64,000 bases of DNA, taken from contig CAWECY010000010.1 in NCBI GenBank assembly GCA_963807775.1, positions 372,001 to 436,000 of the forward strand, written 5' to 3'. The notes beneath the pieces were generated by a model. It saw only the letters and a program-made list of their open reading frames with translations. It was not told where the DNA came from and did no database searches. Each line of letters begins with the position of its first letter. The first letter of the stretch is position 1. Of this stretch, positions 57,700 to 64,000 are shown piece by piece. The translations under genes were made by a program, and so were the position numbers. The stretch is from Bog-473 sp963807775. Lineage in GTDB: Bacteria > Actinomycetota > Acidimicrobiia > Acidimicrobiales > RAAP-2.

Positions 57700-58030
57700 A
57701 TGAGCGAGCGACGTGAGCAGAGGACCAAGGACAACGGCCGAGGACGAGCGCGGCGCCTGGACCGGCGCCTGTTCGGCGTCGACGGTGGACTGCGAGGAGG
57801 CGGTGCACGAGCTCTACCACTATCTCGACGGCGAGCTCACCGAGGAGCGGCGCGAGGAGATCCGCGTCCACCTCGACTGGTGCGGTCCCTGCGGCGGCGC
57901 GGCCGAGTTCGAGGCCGAGCTGCGCCGGGTCATCGCCAACCGGTGCAAGGACCGCGTGCCCCAGAGCCTGATCGACCGGATCGCCGCGGCCATCGACGAA
58001 GAAAGCCGGCAGCACGACGGCGAGCACTGA
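57700..58030 (+). CDS. zinc-containing anti-sigma factor (RsrA-like); one frameshift near the start
   Basis: About 109 residues. CEEAVHELYHYLDGELTEE followed by HLDWCGPC gives the H-X3-C-X2-C zinc motif of redox-sensing anti-sigma factors. In RsrA, oxidation forms a disulfide, releases zinc and frees the sigma factor. The start ATG 57700 lies 4 bp after the sigma stop; the frame changes once near 57740, before the conserved part. Confidence 0.8.
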
Positions 58031-58109
58031 CGTCACCCCGGCCATCCCGGGCCCTGACCCGGACTCTCACTCGGACTCGCTCCCGGAGGCCCCGGCCACC
58101 GGCCCGGCC

Positions 58110-59200
58110 ATGGTCGACTGGGCACCTGGCCCAGCGCGTGGCGGCGGGCGCGCTCATCCTCAAGCCGGCGCCCGGCCTCCTACCGCTCCTCCGCCCTGCA
58201 GGCGCAGTTCGACGAGCTGACGGCGCGGGCCGAGGCGCTGGTGAGCGAGGCCACCGGGCTGCACTCGGCGCACGGCACGGCCCGGGCCAAGGTGACCGAC
58301 CGACCCGGGTGGGCGGCGGCCAACGTGCGCTCCATCGAGCGCCTGGTCGGCCCGGCGCTGGCCGAGCTCGCAGCGAAGCGCGGGGCCGAAGCTCGGCGGC
58401 CCGTCGCTGGTCGTCGGCCGTGCCGTGGCGGGCACCCAGCTCGGGCTGATGCTGGCCTACATGGCGACGCGGGTCCTCGGCCAGTACGACCTGCTCATCA
58501 ACGACGAGTCGCCCGAGGACCAGGACCTGGTCTCCTACGTCGGGCCCAACATCGTCGCCGTCGAGGAGCAGTACGGCTTCGCCCCGAGCCAGTTCCGCCT
58601 GTGGCTGGCGCTGCACGAGGTGACGCACCGGCTGCAGTTCACCGCCGTGCCGTGGCTGCGCGACCACTTCGTCGGCCTGGTGACCGAGCTGCTCGGCCCG
58701 CTCTCGGGCGACCCCTCGGGCTTCGCCGAGGTGCTCAAGCGCGTGGCCACCGAGGTGCGGGCCGGGCGCAACCCGACCGCGCGACGCCGGCGTGGTCGGC
58801 ATGCTGGCCACGCCCGAGCAGAAGCGCCGCGCTGTCGAAGATCTCGGGGATGATGAGCCTGCTCGAGGGGCACGGCGACGTCACGATGGACCGCGCCGGC
58901 GCCGGCGAGGTGCCGGGCGCCGCCCACTTCTCCAAGGTGCTGCACGAGCGCCGCACCCAGGCGCGGGGGCTGACCAAGCTGATGTCGAAGCTGCTCGGCC
59001 TCGACGCCAAGATGCGCCAGTACGCCGAGGGCGAGCGGTTCGTCGAGTCGGTGGAGGCGGCCGGCGGCCCGACGCTGCTGGCCCGGGTCTGGGAGGGCCC
59101 CGAGTGGCTGCCCACGCTCGAGGAGATCCGCGACCCGGCCGCCTGGGTGGCCCGGGCCGGTGGCGTGACCGAGCGGGCCACCGCCGACGCGTCCGAACCC
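58110..59200 (+). CDS. zinc metalloprotease-like protein (DUF2342 type); frameshifted, 3' end uncertain
   Basis: About 360 residues. Segments: DWHLAQRVAAGA-like start, FDELTARAEALVSEATGL, GWAAANVRSIERLVGPAL, YDLLINDES, the HEXXH site in LWLALHEVTHRLQF, SGMMSLLEGHGDVTMD, RRTQARGLTKLMSKLLGLDAKMRQY and DPAAWVARAGG. It is the conserved actinobacterial protein next to tilS that has been linked to coenzyme F420 gene sets; its substrate is unknown. Shifts near 58125, 58175, 58395, 58785 and 58835. The stop codon is hidden, so the end is approximate. Confidence 0.7.
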
Positions 59201-60123
59201 CGACGTCGAACCGCCCGCCGACCCGCTCGTCGCCGACCTGCTGCCCGCTGCACCTTCCCGCCGCCGGGCACGCCGCTGGCCTGCGCCGTGTCGGGCGGGC
59301 CGGACTCGCTCGCCCTCCTGGTGCTGGCCGCCGCGGCCGGGTGCGACGTCACGGCCTTCCACGTCGACCACGGCCTGCGGCCCGGCTCGGCCGCCGAGGC
59401 CGACGTGGTGGCCGGCGGCGGCCGCCGAGCTCGGGGCCGATTCGAGCGCCGGCAGGTCGCGGTGGCGCCCGGGCCCAACCTCGAGGCCCGGGCCCGCGCG
59501 GCCCGCTTCGCCGTCCTGCCGCCCGGCGTGGCCACGGGCCACACCATGGACGACCAGGCCGAGACGATCCTGCGTCAACCTGCTGCGCGGGCCGGCGCCG
59601 ACGGCCTGGCCGGCATGGCGCCGGGCCCGCGCCACCCCCTGCTCGGCCTGCGCCGCCGCGAGACCCACGCCCTGTGCGCCGCCGCTGGGGCTCGACCCGG
59701 TGTGCGACGCCAGCAACGACGACCCCGCCTTCGTGCGCAACCGGGTGCGCCACGAGCTGCTGCCGCTGTGCGCCGACGGTGGCCGGGCGCGACCCGGTGC
59801 CGCTGCTGGCCCGCCAGGCCGGCGTGCTGCGCGACGAGGTGGCGCTGCTCGACTCGCTGGCCGCCGACGGCGCTGCCCGACCCCGCCGACGCCCGGCGCC
59901 GTGGCGCGCGGCCGAGCCGGCCCCTGGCCCGCCGCGCGCTGCGCCAGGCTGCGCTCCGCGCGGACGGAGCCGGCCGGCGACGGCCACCCGCCGTCGCTGG
60001 CCGAGGTCGACCGGGTGCTCGGCGGTGGCCGCGGGCGACGCCGTCGGGACCGAGTCGTCGGGCGGCCGGCGGGTGCGCCGCACGCGGGGCCGGCTCCGGG
60101 TCGGAGCCGGAGCGCTCCGGTAG
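59200..60123 (+). CDS. tilS: tRNA(Ile)-lysidine synthetase; frameshifted
   Basis: About 300 residues. PP-loop ACAVSGGPDSLALLVLA, then VDHGLRPGSAAEADVV, ATGHTMDDQAETIL, HPLLGLRRRETHALC and CDASNDDPAFVRNRVRHELL. It converts C34 of tRNA-Ile(CAT) to lysidine, an essential step for reading AUA. The start is not resolved because of indels (near 59245, 59425, 59580, 59690, 59780 and later). The stop is TAG 60121-60123, which also begins the -10 of hpt. Confidence 0.8.
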   Translation, partial: PTSNRPPTRSSPTCCPLHLPAAGHAAGLRRVGRAGLARPPGAGRRGRVRRHGLPRRPRPAARLGRRGRRGGRRRPPSSGPIRAPAGRGGARAQPRGPGPRGPLRRPAARRGHGPHHGRPGRDDPASTCCAGRRRRPGRHGAGPAPPPARPAPPRDPRPVRRRWGSTRCATPATTTPPSCATGCATSCCRCAPTVAGRDPVPLLARQAGVLRDEVALLDSLAADGAARPRRRPAPWRAAEPAPGPPRAAPGCAPRGRSRPATATRRRWPRSTGCSAVAAGDAVGTESSGGRRVRRTRGRLRVGAGALR

Positions 60124-60126
60124 TGT
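60121..60126 (+). promoter_or_regulatory. candidate leaderless -10 (TAGTGT) for hpt
   Basis: TAGTGT, 7 nt, GTG 60134. It overlaps the tilS stop. Confidence 0.4.
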
Positions 60127-60133
60127 CACGCCG

Positions 60134-60709
60134 GTGACCCACCGACGAGGCCGGCGCGGGCGTCCCGACCTGGGCCGAGCCCGACGTCGGGCCCGGTGCT
60201 GGTCGACGCCGAGCGGCTGGCCGCCCGGGTGGCCGAGCTGGGGGCCCAGATCACCGCCGACTACGCCGACGAGCCCCCCCTGCTGGTGGCCGTGCTCAAG
60301 GGCGCCATGCTCTTCATGAGCGACCTGTGCCGGGCCATCGCCCTGCCGGTCGACGTCGACTTCATGGCCGTCTCCTCCTACGGCAGCGCCACCAAGACCT
60401 CGGGCGTGGTGCGCATCGTCAAGGACCTCGACTCCGAGCTCGACGGGCCGCCACGTCCTGGTGGTCGAGGACATCATCGACAGCGGCCTGACGCTCAACT
60501 ACCTGCGCCGCTACCTGCACGCCCGCCAGCCCAAGAGCGTCGAGATCTGCGCCCTGCTGGTCAAGGAGGGCGAGCAGCGGGTCGACCTCGACCTGCGCTA
60601 CATCGGCTTCACCATCCCGCCCGAGTTCGTCGTCGGCTACGGCCTCGATGTGGCCGAGCGCTACCGCAACCTGCGCGGCGTGCACCGCTACAAGGGGACG
60701 GACCAGTGA
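60134..60709 (+). CDS. hpt: hypoxanthine phosphoribosyltransferase; frameshifted
   Basis: About 190 residues. LLVAVLKGAMLFMSDLCRAI, FMAVSSYGSATKTSG, the PRPP motif VLVVEDIIDSGLT, and YIGFTIPPEFVVGYGLD. It salvages hypoxanthine and guanine with PRPP. Two extra bases fall near the start (about 60150 and 60190), and one near 60455. The stop overlaps the folE start (GTGA). In most actinobacteria ftsH sits between hpt and folE; it is absent here. Confidence 0.85.
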
Positions 60710-61277
60710 GCGTCGACGTCGAGCGGGTGCAAGGCCGCCGTGGCCGAGCTGCTGATCGCCATCGGCGAGGACCCCGAGCGCGACGGGCTGGTGGCCACGC
60801 CCGACCGGGTGGCCGCCATGTACGAGGAGCTGTTCTCGGGCCTCCACGACGACCCGGCCCGGCACCTCGAGGTCACCTTCGCCGCCGAGCACGACGAGAT
60901 GGTCATGGTGCGCGACATCCCCTTCGCCTCCCTGTGCGAGCACCACCTGGTGCCGTTCCTGGGCAAGGCGCACGTCGCCTACATCCCGGCCGAGGACGGC
61001 CGCATCACCGGCCTGTCCAAGCTGGCCCGCCTGGTCGACGGCTACGCCCGGCGCCTGCAGGTGCAAGAGCGCATGACGACGCAGATCGCCGACGCCATCG
61101 CCGCGGTGCTCTCGCCCCGCGGGCGTGCTCGTCGTGATCGAGGCCGAGCACCTGTGCATGTCGATGCGCGGCGTGAAGAAGCCGGGCACGGTCACCGTCA
61201 CCTCGTCGGTGCGCGGGCTCTTCCGCTCCGACGTGGCCACCCGGGCCGAGGCCATGCAGTTCATCCGGGGTCACTGA
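60706..61277 (+). CDS. folE: GTP cyclohydrolase I; two frameshifts
   Basis: About 190 residues. ERDGLVATPDRVAAMYEELF, the zinc Cys-His set in ASLCEHHLVPFLGKAHVAYI, GLSKLARLVDGYARRLQVQE, AEHLCMSMRGVKKPG (third zinc ligand Cys) and the end TRAEAMQFIRG. First step of folate synthesis, GTP to dihydroneopterin triphosphate. Extra bases near 60731 (after GTG) and 61123. Confidence 0.9.
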
Positions 61278-61281
61278 GGCC

Positions 61282-62134
61282 GTGTCGGCCGGGCCGGGCC
61301 GCCCGCGTCGGCCGCGGGCGCGCCCGCTCGTCATGGGCGTCCTCAACGTCACGCCCGACTCCTTCTCCGACGGCGGCCGCTACGACACCTTCGACGCCGC
61401 GGTGGCCCACGGGCTCGCGCTGCTGGCCGAGGGCGCCGACGTGGTCGACGTCGGCGGCGAGTCGTCGCGCCCCGGCGCCGAGCCCGTCCCCGCCGACGTG
61501 GAGCTGGCCCGGGTCGTGCCCGTGGTCGAGGCGCTGGCCGCCGCCGGCGCGCGGGTGCCCGGATCTCGGTCGACACCGTCAAGCCCGAGGTGGCCGAGGC
61601 GGCGGTGGCGGCCGGGCGCCACCCTGGTCAACGACATCTCGGCCTCGCTGTGGGAGGTGGCGGCCGCCACCGGCGGCGGGCTGGGTGGCCATGCACATGC
61701 AGGGCGAGCCCCGCACCATGCAGGAGGACCCCCGCTACGCCGACGTCGTGGCCGAGGTGCACGCCTTCGTGCTCGAGCGGGCCCGCCGGGCCCTGCGACG
61801 CCGGCGTGGCCGAGGTCTGGGTCGACCCCGGCATCGGCTTCGGCAAGACGACGGCGCACAACCTCTCGCTGCTGCACCACCTGCCCGAGCTGGTGGCGGC
61901 GGCCGCCGCCGCCGGGTGCGCCGGGGTGGTCGTCGGCACCAGCCGCAAGCGCTTCCTCGGGCGTCCTGGCCGCGGCGCCCGGCGCACGGCCGAGCCCCGC
62001 TCCGGCTCGAGGACCGGCTCGAGGGCTCGCTGGCCACGGCGGCCGCGGCCATGGTGGCCGGGGCCGGGATGGTGCGGGTCCACGACGTGGCGGCCACGGT
62101 GCAGGTGGCCCGGCTGTATGGTCCTGCCGCATGA
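61282..62134 (+). CDS. folP: dihydropteroate synthase; frameshifted
   Basis: About 282 residues. Signature VMGVLNVTPDSFSDGG, VVDVGGESSRPGA, VNDISAS, MHMQGEPRTMQ, VWVDPGIGFGKT, VVVGTSRKRFLG and MVRVHDVAATVQVARL. Joins pterin pyrophosphate with p-aminobenzoate; the target of sulfonamides. Indels near 61558, 61615, 61683, 61797 and 61965. Start GTG 61282 is 4 bp after the folE stop. Confidence 0.9.
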
Positions 62135-62652
62135 AGGGCAAGTGGGCGGCCGGCATCCCGCCCCGCAACTTCACCTGGGTGATCAAGGACCACCTGGCCG
62201 TCAGCGAGCGCCCGGGCGGGTTCTCGGTCAACCACCGCCGGGTGCGGCGCCAGGAGGAGATCATCTGGCTGCGCGTCCAGGGCTTCGGCCGGGTCATCTC
62301 GCTGCTGCCCTCGCCCCACAACCTGGCCGCCTACGACGAGGAGGGCCTGGCCTGGGCCCACTACCCGCTCGAGCGCGCCGGCGATCCCCGCCCCGTGCTG
62401 GCCGCCTGCTACCAGGACATCGACGACTCCCTGGCCGCCGGCCTGCGCATCCTCGTGCACCAGGACGAGCTGGGCGACCGGGTCATGGGCGTCGTGGCGG
62501 GCTACCTGGTCTGGTCCGACCGCATCGCCAACCAGCCCCAGGCGGTGGCGCTGGTCGAGCACGTCGTCGGGCACGCCATGGGCGAGCCCGGGCGCGAGCT
62601 GCTCTCCGAGCTGGAGGGCATGCCGTGCACGCGGCCAGGCCCCCTGCAGGTG
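62131..62652 (+). CDS. tyrosine-phosphatase-fold protein lacking the catalytic cysteine
   Basis: About 174 residues beginning MKGKWAAGIPPRNFTWVIKD. The layout resembles dual-specificity phosphatases: FGRVISLLPSPHNLAAYDEE, WAHYPLERAGDP, then the P-loop position RILVHQDELGDRVMGVVAGY, where the expected HCXXGXXR has Gln for Cys. It is thus likely a non-catalytic member. In the given sequence it runs in frame into FolB; a one-base error would instead give a TGA overlapping the FolB GTG (62650). ATG overlaps the folP stop, and TATGGT lies 8 nt upstream. Confidence 0.55.
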
Positions 62653-63012
62653 AGCGACCGCATCGAGATCCTCGACCTGCGGGTCACCGGGGTCCACGGC
62701 GTCCTGCCCGAGGAGCGGGACCGGGCCCAGCCCTTCTCCGTCGACATCGTGGCCTGGGTCGACATGGCGGCGGCCCAGCGCAGCGACGACCTGGCCGACA
62801 CCGTCGACTACGGCGCGCTGGCCCAGGCGGCGGCCGACGTGGTGGGCGGCCGCTCCTACCAGCTGCTCGAGGCCCTGGCCGGCCGGCTGGCCGACGCGCT
62901 GCTGGTCATCGACCCCCGGCTCGAGGCGGTCGAGGTCACGGTGCGCAAGCTGCGCCCGCCGCTCGCCGCTCGACGTGGGCTCGACCGGGGTCCGGGTGCG
63001 CCGCGCCCGCTG

Positions 63013-63013
<1 letters not shown>
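62650..63013 (+). CDS. folB: dihydroneopterin aldolase; frameshift near its end
   Basis: About 121 residues from GTG 62650 (MSDRIEILDLRVTGVHGVLP). Catalytic Glu in GVLPEERDRAQPFSVDI, DTVDYGAL, YQLLEALAGRLADALL and VTVRKLRPPL. The end in the shifted frame (LDVGSTGVRVRRAR) reaches TGA 63011, which shares a base with folK ATG. Converts dihydroneopterin to 6-hydroxymethyl-dihydropterin. Confidence 0.85.
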
Positions 63014-63511
<498 letters not shown>

Positions 63512-63570
63512 GCGTCTGATGTTTCGCATCGTCTGTAGGCGAACGGCACCCGCCGAGGGGCTGGAACGCC

Positions 63571-63578
63571 GAAGGAGG
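63571..63578 (+). promoter_or_regulatory. strong Shine-Dalgarno (GAAGGAGG)
   Basis: GAAGGAGG 4 nt before ATG 63583, a near-perfect anti-16S match and one of the few in the window. TAGGCT (63502-63507) upstream may be the -10. Confidence 0.6.
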
Positions 63579-63582
63579 TCAG

Positions 63583-64000
63583 ATGCACACCATCCGGATC
63601 ATCGGTCCCGGTCGGGCCGGCACGTCCCTGGCCGCCGCGCTCTCGGCGCGCGGCTGGGCCTTCGCCGGCTTCCTGGGTCGCCACGACGACCTCGCGCGCC
63701 GCCGCCCACGGCGTCGACGTGCTGGTCATCGCCACGCCCGACGACGCCATCGCCGACGTCGCCGCGGCCGTGGCGCCGGTCGCCACCACGACGGTCGTCC
63801 ACCTCTCGGGCTCGCTCGGCCTCGATGCGCTGGCCCCCCACCCGCGCCGCGCCGCCGTGCACCCCCTGGTTCCGCTGCCCAACGCCGAGGTCGGGGCGGC
63901 CCGCCTGGCCTCGGGCGTCACCTTCGCCGTGGCCGGCGCCCCGGTCGCCCGCCACATCGTGGAGACCCTGGGCGGCCGGGTGGTCGAGGTGGCCGACGGC
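63583..64000 (+). CDS. Rossmann-like DUF2520 protein (ProC/panthothenate-operon type), truncated by window end
   Basis: The first about 139 residues are present. Dinucleotide motif IRIIGPGRAGTSLAAAL, a frameshift near 63690, then VDVLVIATPDDAIADVA, VVHLSGSLGLDALAPH and HPLVPLPNAEVGAARL. This NAD(P)-binding family sits after folK and before panC in many actinobacteria; function is unresolved. The C-terminal DUF2520 domain lies outside the window. Confidence 0.75.
   Translation, partial: MHTIRIIGPGRAGTSLAAALSARGWAFAGFLGRHDDLARRRPRRRRAGHRHARRRHRRRRRGRGAGRHHDGRPPLGLARPRCAGPPPAPRRRAPPGSAAQRRGRGGPPGLGRHLRRGRRPGRPPHRGDPGRPGGRGGRR

Overview
The window is GC-rich DNA from an actinobacterium, most likely of the class Acidimicrobiia or a close relative. 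This is inferred from protein-family resemblance, the gene neighbourhoods (TrkA pair next to an APC permease; metalloprotease-tilS-hpt-folE-folP-folB-folK; SigH/RsrA pair), a MurD2/MurL pair and the GYWLVASDGGIF-type secreted repeat. Many genes start directly on ATG or GTG 6-8 nt after a TANNNT hexamer, which suggests widespread leaderless transcription.

Region 1 (1-27.4 kb) is mostly housekeeping: an ErpA/IscA Fe-S carrier, a [2Fe-2S]/molybdo-hydroxylase-like fusion, RidA, a GlnR-like orphan regulator beside a type I-alpha glutamine synthetase, NadE, a principal-type sigma factor, a HAD hydrolase, two TrkA proteins divergent from an APC permease fused to an OB-fold, an H+-pyrophosphatase, topoisomerase I, thymidylate kinase, the DNA polymerase III delta' subunit, an FtsX-like ABC permease with an ATPase-cyclic-nucleotide-binding fusion, and a very large SARP/AAA regulator.

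Region 2 (27.4-46.2 kb) is an accessory, signalling-rich region. Two paralogous cyclic-nucleotide-binding proteins precede tRNA-Thr(CGT). The 3' half of that tRNA recurs three more times at 3.5-3.9 kb steps (32590, 36375, 40298), each copy preceded by a related 140-150 bp arm. This looks like a tandem array of integrative-element ends with no surviving integrase. The cargo is a class III cyclase-STAND ATPase-TPR protein, a decayed paralogue, a TetR remnant and a GGDEF-EAL protein. Beyond the last repeat lie a miniature Hcp-like protein, a third cyclase-STAND gene with an in-frame UGA, an ISAzo13-family insertion at that gene's stop codon, and a CpdA/Icc-like metallophosphoesterase. Makers, binders and possible degraders of cyclic nucleotides are therefore concentrated here.

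Region 3 (46.2-64 kb) holds a secreted GH43-like protein with six 42-residue repeats, a methyltransferase, a CADD/PqqC-like protein, MurD2 with MurL (the L-Glu route to muramyl peptide), PgeF, a MerR regulator divergent from a MaoC hydratase across a 19-bp-spaced promoter, an SDR and a P450, a SigH/RsrA pair, and the tilS-hpt-folE-folP-folB-folK operon ending in a truncated DUF2520-like gene. From about 51.2 kb onward nearly every gene, including normally essential ones, carries several single-base indels. These are best read as sequence or assembly errors, so I annotate such loci as single genes spanning the frame changes.
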